From Clostridium sp. 'deep sea' (lineage in GTDB: Bacteria; Bacillota; UBA994; PWPR01), in assembly GCF_014931565.1 (NCBI RefSeq), contig NZ_CP063353.1:682001-746000 (forward strand): DNA of 64,000 nucleotides, written 5' to 3'. Of this stretch, positions 24,967-34,236 are shown piece by piece. Below the pieces are notes generated by a model, which was not told where the DNA came from, searched no databases, and was given only the letters and a program-made list of their open reading frames with translations. Position 1 is the first letter of the stretch, and every line of letters begins with the position of its first letter. Both the position numbers and the translations under genes were made by a program.

Positions 24967-26412
24967 CTAATATGACTTAGCTAAGTAAACCATACATTTT
25001 GCTTTTTTGCCACAAAAATGACAATATTTACCTAAATCTTCTTGTTCAAAAGGAATACAGCGTATTGTAGCGCTGGTATTTTCTTTAATTTTCTCTTCAC
25101 AAGATTTGTCTCCACACCACATGCCTTTGCCAAATCCACCAGAACTATCTATTTTGCTTTTAAAATCTTGATAGTTATTAAATGTAAATGTTTTATGATG
25201 TAGATTATCTTGAGCCTTATTAAACATTGATTCCTGTACTTCTTGTAATAGTAATGGTATTCTGTCTTCAATACTATCTATTGAAACAGTTATTTTTTCT
25301 AAATTGTCTCTTCTAACTACTTGTACGACATTTTTTTCAATATCTCTTGGACCAACTTCAACTCTTAATGGAATACCTTTCATTTCATATTCATTAAACT
25401 TCCAGCCAGAAGATGTATTGATATCGCTATCAAGTTTTACTCTATTACCTTTTTCTTTAATCTTATTATAAACATAGGTAGCCTTTGTTAAGACTTTGGG
25501 TTTTTTCTGGGCAATAGGTACTATAACTACTTGAATTGGAGCTACTTTAGGCGGTAAAACAAGACCTCTGTTATCACCGTGCACCATTATTAAAGCTCCG
25601 ATTAATCTTGTGGAAATCCCCCAAGAAGTTTGATAAGGATTTTTAAGTTCACCACTCTTAGCTTGATAAGTTATATTAAATGCGTTGGAAAAGTTCTGAG
25701 CTAAATGATGTGTAGTTCCAGACTGTAATGCTTTTCCGTCATACATTAGGGCTTCCATTGTATATGTAGATTTAGCTCCAGCAAATTTTTCTCTCTCAGA
25801 TTTTTCACCAACTACCATGGGTATAGCTAAGAGATCCGCTGCCATTTTTTTGTAAATATCTAAAATAAGTAAAGCTTCTTCACAGGCTTCTTCCTCTGTT
25901 TGATGTAAAGTATGCCCTTCTTGCCATAAGAATTCTGATGTTCTTAGAAATGGTCTCGTGGTCTTCTCCCATCTCACTACTGAGCACCATTGATTATAGA
26001 GATATGGTAAATCCCTGTAAGAAGAGAGCCATTTAGCGTACATTGAACATACGATAGCTTCAGATGTTGGTCTTATACACAACCTTTCACTTAACTCATT
26101 ATCTCCACCATGAGTTACCCAAGCTACCTCAGGTGAAAAGCCATTTACGTGTTCTTTTTCTTTATTCAGCAAACTCTCTGGAATTAGCAGTGGAAAATAA
26201 CAGTTCTTATGCCCCGTCTTTTTTAATTTTTCATTAACATAGAGCTGTATCCCCTCCCATATCTCATATCCATAAGGTCTTATAACCATGAACCCTTTTA
26301 CTGGTGAATAATCTACTAATTTTGTTTTTCTTATCACATCAGTATACCATTGGGCAAAATTTTTCTCCCTATCGGTTATTTCGTTTACAAATTTTTTACT
26401 AGATGTAGTCAT
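24967..26412 (-). CDS. proS: Prolyl-tRNA synthetase, archaeal/eukaryotic-like type
   Basis: This class II synthetase charges tRNA-Pro with proline. At 481 aa it is the short form without the bacterial editing insertion, and it has the C-terminal zinc-type module WCGDKSCEEKIKE followed by CHFCGKKAKC. Motif 2 is visible around RWEKTTRPFLRTSEFLWQEG, the RPTSEA segment precedes it, and motif 3 lies in GWGISTRLIGALIMVHGDNR. The ATG at 26412 has AGGAG seven bases upstream and is preferred to an ATG two codons earlier or the open-frame start at 26472. No T-box-like GGGTGG...ACCGCG element is seen upstream. This type of ProRS occurs in a subset of Clostridia and other bacteria. Confidence 0.95.
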   Translation of the reverse strand: MTTSSKKFVNEITDREKNFAQWYTDVIRKTKLVDYSPVKGFMVIRPYGYEIWEGIQLYVNEKLKKTGHKNCYFPLLIPESLLNKEKEHVNGFSPEVAWVTHGGDNELSERLCIRPTSEAIVCSMYAKWLSSYRDLPYLYNQWCSVVRWEKTTRPFLRTSEFLWQEGHTLHQTEEEACEEALLILDIYKKMAADLLAIPMVVGEKSEREKFAGAKSTYTMEALMYDGKALQSGTTHHLAQNFSNAFNITYQAKSGELKNPYQTSWGISTRLIGALIMVHGDNRGLVLPPKVAPIQVVIVPIAQKKPKVLTKATYVYNKIKEKGNRVKLDSDINTSSGWKFNEYEMKGIPLRVEVGPRDIEKNVVQVVRRDNLEKITVSIDSIEDRIPLLLQEVQESMFNKAQDNLHHKTFTFNNYQDFKSKIDSSGGFGKGMWCGDKSCEEKIKENTSATIRCIPFEQEDLGKYCHFCGKKAKCMVYLAKSY

Positions 26413-26795
26413 TTTCATTCTCCTGTCTATAATAACTAAATCATTCACTAAAAGCTTAATTGTGAATATCAATTCGATAAATATTAATTATTTCCTGCTA
26501 ATTTTATAATTAATTAATTTGTTATAATTTACTTGCATTGCATATAATCATATAAAATAAAAAAGATATACTAGCGTTGCATAAGAAGATGTAAATAAGT
26601 TACTAGTGTTGCATAAAAAGAATATGCTCCAGATAGTCACCTGTATTTATACATACTTATTATTATATAAGCAATTGTTACATATTATGGGTTGTGATTT
26701 TATCTAAAAAAATATAAAAAAGAAACGCGAAGCAAGGCTCCTTTGTATAGTGCAAAAACTATATTTAGATTACTTCTATTTATGTCAGAAACAGC
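26413..26795. other. Gene-free stretch between proS and the IS256-family element
   Basis: The stretch contains no coding frame. It must hold the proS promoter near 26413-26560. The 15-base motif ACTAGYGTTGCATAA occurs twice, at about 26570 and 26602, of unknown meaning. The last bases before the insertion sequence (GAAACAGC) partly match those after it. Confidence 0.5.
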
Positions 26796-28388
26796 GGGTT
26801 TGTCAAATAAAGTGTGTAAATTTATTTAATTTTGGATCAGTGATCATTTATTTGACCACTGATTTTTTATAAGTATAATTTATTGATCCAATTTTTTAAG
26901 ATTAATTAAATAGTATATTATAAATAATATAGTAGTTTATTCCTGGTAATGCCATTGATGTTAAACTATTAATCTTTTATCCATCTACGAAAATCTTAAG
27001 AACAAGCTTATCAAACTCAATGGTGTTTCTTCTATCTGCGTTCGTATTTCATTATTCGTGCTTGCATATTTTCATTTATAGACAGTTGATTTCTAACCAT
27101 TGCCCAATTATTTACCGGTCGATCATTCCATTTTTTATAGAGCTCAGTAACCCTAAGGTATAGGACTTTTAACAATGCATTTTCACTTGGAAATGAACCT
27201 TTCTTTGTTACCTTTCTAAAACTTGCATTTATACTTTCAACTGCATTGGTAGTGTACATAACTTTTCTTACTGCACCACCGTAATTAAATAATTGTTCCA
27301 CATGACTCCAGTTTCGAATCCATACATCAACAGCACCTGGGTAGCTACTCCAAGCTTGTTTAAACTTCTCAAATTCAGCCTCAGCAGTCTTTAAACTGGC
27401 TGCTCCATATACTTTCTTCAAATGAGCAGTAAATGCTTTGTAGTCTTTACTTGGGACATATTTAATAGAATTTCTGATTAAATGAACAATACATCGTTGT
27501 ACTACAACATCTTTAAAGATCGCCTTAGCTCCAGCTTCTAATCCCGATACACCATCCATAGAAATAAATAATATGTCTTTAACTCCTCTCGTTTTAATTT
27601 CATCGAATATTTGCATCCAAACATGCTTACTCTCTGTTTCGTTGAGCCACAATCCTAACAGGCCTTTTTTACCATCTACATCATATCCAAGAATTGTATA
27701 AACAGCATAACTCTTAGTTTCATATTCTTTTTTAACAGAGACATACATACAATCAACGAACAAGAATGTATAAAATTTCTTTAACGGTCTATTCTGCCAT
27801 TCTGAAACTTCTTCTAAGACACGATCCGTAATTGTAGAGATTTTTTCGTGAGATATTTCGAAACCATAAATATCATTGATTGTTGCGGAAATATCACGCT
27901 GACTCATACCTCTTGCATACATAGCTAGTACTTTATCTTCAATACCACTGACGTCTCTTGTTCGCTTAGGAATAATTTGTGGGTCGAAGCTTGATTCTCT
28001 GTCACGTGGAACTTCAATAGATATTTCTCCATGAGTTGTTTTTACATTCTTCTTACCATAGCCATTCCTGCGATTTTTAATATCTTTACTACTTCTCTCA
28101 TTCGATTTATATCCTAGATGACTATCCATTTCTCCTTGCAGCATTGATTCAAATATTGGAGCAAATACATCCTTAATAGCTTCTTGGATATCTTCTTGAG
28201 TTTTAGGTGCATACTCTTTCATGATTGCTTCTACAATTGCATTTGACTTTCTGTTTCTTTGTTTTCTTGATGCCATTATTTTTTTTACCATCCTTTGTAT
28301 CCTTTCATGAGTGTAGCACACTTAGCAGATAAAAAAAAAGTGTGCCATCAGATTTAATTCTGATTTACACACTTTATCTTACACTCCC
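26796..28388 (-). mobile_element. IS256-family insertion sequence
   Basis: The element is bounded by imperfect terminal inverted repeats. The left end begins GGGTTTGTCAAATAAAGTGT and the right end, read inward on the other strand, begins GGGAGTGTAAGATAAAGTGT. About 21 of the first 26 bases agree. It carries one transposase gene that appears intact. The flanks GAAACAGC (left) and GAAACAAA (right) agree at the first six positions, compatible with a decayed eight-base target duplication. Confidence 0.85.
27032..28291 (-). CDS. IS256-family (mutator-type) transposase
   Basis: This DDE transposase of about 419 aa moves the insertion sequence that contains it. The three acidic residues can be placed in YTFLFVDCMYV (first Asp), ILFISMDGVSGLEAG (second Asp) and TTNAVESINASFRK (Glu). 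The N-terminal RRNGYGKKNVKTTHGEISI and VPRDRESSFDP are standard for the family. The start at ATG 28291 has AAAGGAT nine bases upstream. An earlier start at 28321 is possible. The frame is uninterrupted, so the enzyme may be active. Confidence 0.93.
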   Translation of the reverse strand: MVKKIMASRKQRNRKSNAIVEAIMKEYAPKTQEDIQEAIKDVFAPIFESMLQGEMDSHLGYKSNERSSKDIKNRRNGYGKKNVKTTHGEISIEVPRDRESSFDPQIIPKRTRDVSGIEDKVLAMYARGMSQRDISATINDIYGFEISHEKISTITDRVLEEVSEWQNRPLKKFYTFLFVDCMYVSVKKEYETKSYAVYTILGYDVDGKKGLLGLWLNETESKHVWMQIFDEIKTRGVKDILFISMDGVSGLEAGAKAIFKDVVVQRCIVHLIRNSIKYVPSKDYKAFTAHLKKVYGAASLKTAEAEFEKFKQAWSSYPGAVDVWIRNWSHVEQLFNYGGAVRKVMYTTNAVESINASFRKVTKKGSFPSENALLKVLYLRVTELYKKWNDRPVNNWAMVRNQLSINENMQARIMKYERR

Positions 28389-28542
28389 GAAACAAAGCTC
28401 AGTCTTTAATTTTTTTATAGTTAAATAAATTTGATTCATAACACCGTTTTCACTGTAGCGTAAAAATGTTTAACTGTGAAATGTTGCTTATTGTAAATTG
28501 TAAAATAGAATTGAGTAATTATTGTAATCAGGACCACCCGTC

Positions 28543-28698
28543 AGCTACTCCAAGCTTGTTTAAACTTCTCAAATTCAGCCTCAGCAGTCTTTAAACTAGC
28601 TGCTCCATATACTTAGAAGTAAATGCTTTGTAGTCTTTACTAAAAAAAAGTGTGATATCAGATTTAATTCTGATTTACACACTTTATCTTACACTCCC
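28543..28698 (-). mobile_element. Internally deleted remnant of the same IS256-family element
   Basis: Bases from about 28543 to 28640 match an internal part of the transposase gene (near 27343-27457, with a further small deletion). They are joined directly to a copy of the right end (28640-28698, matching 28330-28388 with few changes). It has the terminal repeat ACACTCCC but no matching left end. It is a dead derivative lying 150 bp from the full element. Confidence 0.85.
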
Positions 28699-28702
28699 TT
28701 TA

Positions 28703-29060
28703 TTTAGATAAGTCTAAGGAGCTTAAAGCTAATTACTATTTGTATCATAACTTACATTATGCAATCTCTACCAATGATATTGAGATGTGAATACTATATA
28801 AGTAATCTTGATGATAATATCTCTAAATATTTGATTACATCTATTAATTCTTATAAAAGGTACCTATCCTTTATTAAAAACTCTTTTGCTCATCCTCTTT
28901 CAAATGGTAAATTAGAAGGTTTAATTGGTAAAATTAAGGTTATTAAACGCATTGCTTTTGGCACAAAAGTTTCTTTTGGTTCAAAACTAGAATTTTTATT
29001 ACTCAAAAAATGCTTTATTCTAATATTTAAGGCTGCCTTACTTTTCAGTAAAACAGCCTT
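28703..29060 (+). pseudogene. Relic of an ISL3-family transposase (C-terminal part)
   Basis: Two reading frames together give an ISL3-type C-terminus: SKELKANYYLYHNLHYAIS, a frame break near 28786, then ISKYLITSINSYKRYLSFIK and FAHPLSNGKLEGLIGKIKVI, KRIAFG. The family motif is NGxLEGxNNKIKxIKRxxFG. The N-terminal and catalytic portions are missing, and the remnant abuts the IS256-family fragment. It is not functional. Confidence 0.75.
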
Positions 29061-29112
29061 GCAATTACTCTATTATTTTCTGACCCACACTATTTGACGG
29101 ATATCCTAGAAA

Positions 29113-29143
29113 AGCTGACAAACTATTGAATAATCTGTCAGCT
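29113..29143 (-). terminator. Terminator after the DUF6985 immunity gene
   Basis: AGCTGACA and TGTCAGCT pair around a 15-base loop. On the minus strand the hairpin is followed by TTTTCT and lies ten bases after the stop codon at 29153. Confidence 0.75.
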
Positions 29144-29152
29144 CTCTTGTTA

Positions 29153-29659
29153 TTACATTTTTTCTTTATCTTCTTCTGCTATCCACGTCATGAAAGCTGT
29201 ATCTGCACCACCAACTTCTACAACTCTATCTTTATACAGCATTATGCCAAGACCATGTTCTTCGTCCCATTTACATCTAAATTGAACTCCAATGTATGGC
29301 ATCTTTTCAACTTCGACATCCATGATCAATACTTTCTCTGGATATATTAAAGGTTTTAAATCTGTGGCATTCGAGATATCAGGCATAAAAGTAACCTTCT
29401 CATCCTCGTCATAATCATACTCATCCTGCCATGATGAATACTGCTCAAATACAGCATTTAAAATAATCTCTAGTATTTCTTTTTGCTCAGAAATCAGATA
29501 ACTATAGCCTAACTCATGAATTTCTGTAACTTCATCAATAATGCTGTCGCCACCAATATTTAACGTTAACTGTATTTCTTCTCTATAAAAGTCATTCCAA
29601 TTATCTAGGAGAAGCTTTCCTTCCCAAAAGATATCTCTATGAACTATATTTGGTATCAT
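29153..29659 (-). CDS. DUF6985 family protein, probable immunity protein for the WHH nuclease tail
   Basis: This 168-aa acidic soluble protein has the DUF6985 signature FRCKWDEEHGLGIMLYKDRV followed by VEVGGADTAF, and an N-terminal beta-rich domain. DUF6985 proteins are common as immunity partners in polymorphic toxin loci, and this gene lies 18 bp after a WHH-nuclease toxin tail, exactly where an immunity gene is expected. The reading frame is intact although the toxin is broken. Retention of the antidote after loss of the toxin suggests continued protection against neighbours that make the WHH toxin. Confidence 0.75.
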   Translation of the reverse strand: MIPNIVHRDIFWEGKLLLDNWNDFYREEIQLTLNIGGDSIIDEVTEIHELGYSYLISEQKEILEIILNAVFEQYSSWQDEYDYDEDEKVTFMPDISNATDLKPLIYPEKVLIMDVEVEKMPYIGVQFRCKWDEEHGLGIMLYKDRVVEVGGADTAFMTWIAEEDKEKM

Positions 29660-29677
29660 ATAATTTCCCCATCCTTT

Positions 29678-30380
29678 CTAAGGTCTTATACCTTTTCTTA
29701 TTAATGATGCCCCGCCAGTATGTCTAACGGTTTTATGCAAGTCTGTTGGTACTAACATCATTGTAGTTCCATCTTCAACATGATGCCACGTATATCCTTT
29801 TGGTGTTGACTTATATCCAGCCGCTTGATTTGCTTTAATGAAATCATAATATGCATCACCTTGCATTACATCAACTTTTATTGTCTTTGTAAGGGCTAAA
29901 ATCAGGGAATCCATCACTATTAAACTTTACACCATCGGGATACTTCTTCGCAAGGTCACCAGATAACTCGAAGACATCATCAGCATATTTCTTGTTGATA
30001 ATTCTCACACCATCGAGACCATTACTCGTCTCCTCAACAACGTTACCAGCATCATCAACTATGTGCTTAGTTATTGCCTCAATTTTTCAACTGTTTCATC
30101 TACTACTTCTTTACCAAGCTTTATTGACCCTGTTTCTTCTTTTAGGAATTTCTTTATGCCATCTACTAAGTTTTCACCCTTTTTAATTAGGTCTTTACCA
30201 GCAGGTGATTCTAAAAATTGTTTTATTTTACCTGAGTAATACTTTATTCCAGTTTCTGCTAAGCCAGGTGTAACCAACATCCATACACCCATTACTACTT
30301 TCTCAGTATCATCCTTAACACCCCTCAAGCAATGTAATATATATCACTTACTACATCTGTAACTGGGTTTAGACTTAATA
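29678..30380 (-). pseudogene. Decayed Rhs toxin tail with a C-terminal WHH (HNH-like) nuclease domain
   Basis: Three frames must be joined to read one tail. From 30380 the order is NPVTDVVSDIYYIA, frame break near 30327, RGVKDDTEKVVMGVWML through VVDETVEK, break near 30085, then EAITKHIVDDAGNVVEETSN through KFNSDGFPDFSPY, break near 29905, then IKVDVMQGDAYYDFIKANQA and YTWHHVEDGTTMMLVPTDLH ending HTGGASLIRKGIRP. The last part is a textbook WHH nuclease domain (GYTWHHxxDG, LVPxxLHxxVxHTGG), intact in itself. No Rhs core or start remains upstream, so this is a displaced and decayed tail. Confidence 0.82.
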
Positions 30381-30511
30381 ACACCTCATTACAAAATTCA
30401 TTTAAACTTTTAATCTAAATTTATATTTAAAGATCAATATTCTTGTAATATGGTCTTAAAAATTTTTAACTTTTAGCTATTATTTAAATCCATATTCAGA
30501 CATAAATAATA

Positions 30512-30793
30512 TCATTTTTTGTATTTAACTATAGGAGTGACATATGTTCCAATAAGCAAAATTATTATAAAGCTTATACCAAATAACATAATTTTTATAA
30601 GAATATTCATGTTGCTTAAAAATATACCTAAACCTACCAATCCATCAATAATTACTTGTATCATACCCAAACTTGATTCTATTAGTTCACTATTACAATT
30701 TCTACATGTTATTGTTGTTTTAACTTTGTAATCAGTCTTAAACTTATCACTAAATGATATAGTGTTCTTACCACATACAGGGCATTTAAACAT
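30512..30793 (-). CDS. Zinc-ribbon plus two-helix membrane protein, probable immunity protein A'
   Basis: This 93-aa protein has an N-terminal zinc ribbon (FKCPVCGK ... CRNCNSE, two CxxC pairs) and two transmembrane helices, ending TPIVKYKK. It is a paralogue of the protein at 37804-38094. Each of the two follows an Rhs tail whose ends are also paralogous, so toxin and partner were duplicated together. The start looks damaged. GAGGAGG is present, but where the paralogue has its ATG this copy reads ATA, and the first available ATG (30793) lies about 16 bases from the ribosome site. Expression may be weak. Confidence 0.65.
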   Translation of the reverse strand: MFKCPVCGKNTISFSDKFKTDYKVKTTITCRNCNSELIESSLGMIQVIIDGLVGLGIFLSNMNILIKIMLFGISFIIILLIGTYVTPIVKYKK

Positions 30794-30814
30794 TTTATTT
30801 ATATAAAACCTCCT

Positions 30815-32897
30815 CTAATTTTTATTATTAAAATAATACTTTTCACCCGTAGCTAACGTAATATCAGGTATAGGAACATCTTGACCTCTACTTATAGGAT
30901 TAGGTGGTATACCTAAACTATAAACTGATATATCTGTCTTACTAAATAACTTTCCTGTAGGATCAAATCTATATCTTTGTGTATCATATATACCGTCTTT
31001 TTCTATGGTTATAGCCATATCTTCATAATCGACTAACTCTTTAGATCTACTAATAGATTCATAAGTACTTTTAATGAACCCTAATCTTGAAAATTTTCTA
31101 GTAAAAACCTTTGTAAAATTTTTGTCTTTAAATTTAATCTGAGATAAACCCAAGAGCGCACCATCTATTGCATTAGATACTGAAAAATCAGTATTTGGTT
31201 CAGCTAAATCATCTTTCACCCCAACTGACAACATATAGCCCAAGATATTATATGGAGGGGGAGCTGAACTAAATATTGTAATAAATGCTCCAACCAATGC
31301 CATACCCGTAGATGGCTTTATATTTTTACTAATAGATATTTTAGACTCTATCTTCTTATTATGGTAAGTATACGTACTTACACAATTACCATCATCATCA
31401 CTGAAATCATATTTACCTTTGTATTCTTCTTTCTGCCTTATTGTATCAATAGCTCGTAATCTAGCATATGCCTTATCTGTATCTTTATTTTTTATATTTG
31501 TAAGATAACTCTGTTTATGCTAATACAGACATATGGTCTTCCTTTGTTAATACCGTTTGATCCTTGTACTTCAGGATTAGCTATATTCTTAAATAAGGTT
31601 TCAGGAGACTCTCCTGTTTTATTATGATGTTCAATAACCTTTTTCTGGAACTCTTTTGAGTATTCATTTCCTACATTGTACTTATCTAATATCTCCTTAT
31701 CACTAAGAACAGATTTACTTTGTTTACTACCACCTTTTTTAGGTACATAAACTGTATCATCTTTTTTATTATAGTGAACTTCAGCTCCAGCATTTTGGGT
31801 AGTCTCACGAATTCTTACTTGTACTCTTCCATCTGTAGTTCTAAAGAATTCTGTTCCATCGTCTGCTTTTGCAGTACCACCATTTTTAACTTTATTTAGA
31901 TCATAAGTAACTGTTTTTGTGCCAATTCTTGTTGTAACAGTATTGGTCTTGCCATCGTAGTCAACTTTTCCACCTAGACCTTCAATTACATCTCGTAAAT
32001 TACCTGTAGTACTTTTTCCAGTATACTTAGCATTCCCTACTTCTCTTTCACCTACTGTTATAGCTAAATGCCTACTAGGGTCAATATAGTTAATTGGGTC
32101 ATTTTCACAATAGGTATATAAGTTAAGGCTTAATGGATTAACATCCTCACCCCAATAGCTATCTTCACTTATGAATCTACCTATATAAGGGTTGTAGTAT
32201 CTAGCACGTAAGTAATAAAGTCCTGTTTCATAATCATAAAACTCACCTGAGTATTTTATGTTATTTGTTTAGGTTTCAATGGTTAAAGTTAAGTTACCAA
32301 ATATGTCATAATTATATTGGTTAATAACTTGTCCATCTTTACTTACAGTTTGTACTACATCACCATGACCGTTGTATAGGAAATAGGTAATATTTGTGCT
32401 GTTTTTGCGTGAAATATAGTTAATTCCTCTTACATAACTTGTACTCTTATTACCGTTTTCATCGGTTTCTAGTATGACATGCTGACGATCATAGTAGTAG
32501 TTGGTTGTTTTTTTAATGTTTAGTTTACTTAGACTACTACTTGTTTTTTGAGTACGTAATCCATCACCGTTATATGTGTACGTTACTATATGGCGGTCGC
32601 CCTTGGCAATTCGCTCTACTTTTTTGAGTCTGTTAAAACCATCAAAAGTGTTTTTGGTTCTTTCAATAAGATTATCTATTTCAGTTGACTCTTTGTTTAC
32701 TACACTACCCTTGGTCATTTGTCTTAAAACAATTGTATGGGGGTGTTCGTAGCTGGTGTATTGGCTTAGCTGATTACCGTTATTGTCATAGAGGTAGTTT
32801 ACTGTTTTACGTAATACCTCGTTACCCTTTTATGAATAGCCGTAGTTGCTTGTTTTTTTAGGTATTTAACTTCTTCTTCGGTACTTTTAATTATATT
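30815..32897 (-). pseudogene. Decayed Rhs core and C-terminal tail (A'), homologous to the end of the main Rhs gene
   Basis: From about 32897 the DNA matches the last YD repeats, core, stalk domain and tail of the main Rhs gene, but with clear lesions. These are a roughly 50-bp deletion near 32830, a nonsense codon at 32269-32271 (CTA in place of CTC/TTC-type sequence on the plus strand), DPSGH changed to DPSRH near 32070, and a two-base deletion near 31515. There is no start or signal peptide. The last 160 or so residues (30815-31303) have diverged from the main tail in their middle part, while EKDGIYDTQRYRFDPTGKLF and the ending TGEKYYFNNKN are conserved. It is a displaced tail cassette. 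Confidence 0.88.
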
Positions 32898-32919
32898 TTT
32901 AGGTGTAATATTACAATAT

Positions 32920-32953
32920 AAAAGACTAACATTTTAACAATGTTAGCCTTTTG
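32920..32953 (-). terminator. Terminator after the beta-propeller gene
   Basis: AAAGACTAACATT and AATGTTAGCCTTT form a hairpin with one mismatch around a short loop. On the minus strand it ends in a T-rich run, 15 bases after the stop at 32969. Confidence 0.75.
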
Positions 32954-32968
32954 CACAACATAACCTTT

Positions 32969-34162
32969 TTATTCTGGTAACTGAAAAATCTTTATTTCAT
33001 CAGTACCATCAGTTATTATTAGTTTGTCTTGATATATCTGATAGTTTGAAACATCATCACTAGTATATGTTTTATAACGCCATAATTCTTGACCTGTTTC
33101 TGAGTTTATAACATGAATACCACCTCTAAATGTTTTACCAACATAGTAGTTTTTATACCTATTAAAGCTATCTATTAGTCTATTAATAAAAGCTTTCTCC
33201 CATATTAATTCTCCACTATTAATATCAAACTGTCTCAATCTATAATCATCATAGTCATTAGCGATTAAATAGTCATTATCAATAAAATATCCATATCTAT
33301 TTATGGCTTTCGTCCATATTTTTTCACCATTATTCTGGCTTACCCTTGACATACTTTCTCCCCATATTACAGTAAACATTTTGTCATCTACTAAATCTAT
33401 ATCTTGGGCATGTAGATTATAGCTCTTTATTTTCTTACCTGTTTTTGAATTAAGAATATGTGTAGTATAAGTATTATTAAAGTAGACACTATTATTTCCA
33501 AAGCCAATTCCTGGGCTAGTTCTACTAGTTGATTCAACATATTTCCAAGTTAATTTCAACGTTTTTATATCATAGGCATATATGCTATTTCCTTCTCCCC
33601 AGCAATATAATATATCGTTATAGATTTTAGAAACTCTGAAAAAATCTACTTTATTTGATGTTATTTCGTTTTTAGTTAAATCTAAAACTTTAAGATACAT
33701 TTTATATCCTGTCATAACTAATTTGTCTTTATATAAAAATACATTTTGATTAATTAAAGAATCTCTTTCATATTCAAACAAATTATGCTCTAATGTTTTG
33801 AAATATATTTTTACTAATTCATTATCATTTATTACAAAGTATACATACTCATTGTTATTTACTACATTAAAGTTACTGATTTTATTCTGTAACCCTATTG
33901 TCTTTAACGTTTTTTTAGTATTAATATCAATTATGTTTATTTCCTTTGTAGTAGCACAATATAATACACCTTCTTTAGTTATTAGCCACTTTTTATTTAC
34001 ATTTCCATTAACTTTTACATTACTTATCTCATTAAGATTAATTACATTTTTAAAAGTGTCTTGCTTCATGGTACTTGTAACAGCTATTATTACTACTACA
34101 ATAATAGCTGTTAATACTATAAAGCCCCCTATCATCAATTTATTGCGATTCATTTTACTCAT
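32969..34162 (-). CDS. Membrane-anchored PQQ-like beta-propeller protein
   Basis: This 397-aa protein has one N-terminal transmembrane helix (LMIGGFIVLTAIIVVVIIAV at about residues 9-28) followed by about seven blades of PQQ/YVTN type, with repeats such as INSETGQELWRYKTYT, INSGELIWEKAF and SQNNGEKIWTKAI. It should sit on the outer face of the membrane as a binding or scaffold domain. No catalytic function is implied. GAGGTG precedes the ATG at 34162. It lies between Rhs tail cassettes and, unlike them, is intact. Its link to the toxin system is only positional. Confidence 0.75.
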   Translation of the reverse strand: MSKMNRNKLMIGGFIVLTAIIVVVIIAVTSTMKQDTFKNVINLNEISNVKVNGNVNKKWLITKEGVLYCATTKEINIIDINTKKTLKTIGLQNKISNFNVVNNNEYVYFVINDNELVKIYFKTLEHNLFEYERDSLINQNVFLYKDKLVMTGYKMYLKVLDLTKNEITSNKVDFFRVSKIYNDILYCWGEGNSIYAYDIKTLKLTWKYVESTSRTSPGIGFGNNSVYFNNTYTTHILNSKTGKKIKSYNLHAQDIDLVDDKMFTVIWGESMSRVSQNNGEKIWTKAINRYGYFIDNDYLIANDYDDYRLRQFDINSGELIWEKAFINRLIDSFNRYKNYYVGKTFRGGIHVINSETGQELWRYKTYTSDDVSNYQIYQDKLIITDGTDEIKIFQLPE

Positions 34163-34236
34163 AGTTCACCTCATTGCCATAATCACTTTTATTATTGCTG
34201 TTTTTGCTTACTATTTTATTATCTAAGTCTTTATTA

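Noticed and set aside
26569-26620. Two copies of ACTAGYGTTGCATAA as a possible operator or attachment site
   Set aside because: Only two imperfect copies in AT-rich DNA, with no gene or integrase context to interpret them.
26413-26795. T-box leader upstream of proS
   Set aside because: No GGGTGG...ACCGCG-type antiterminator sequence or terminator hairpin is visible on the minus strand.
28389-28542. Possible gene fragment between the IS256-family element and its remnant
   Set aside because: Short frames with many stops and no recognised similarity. Probably flanking or older transposon DNA.
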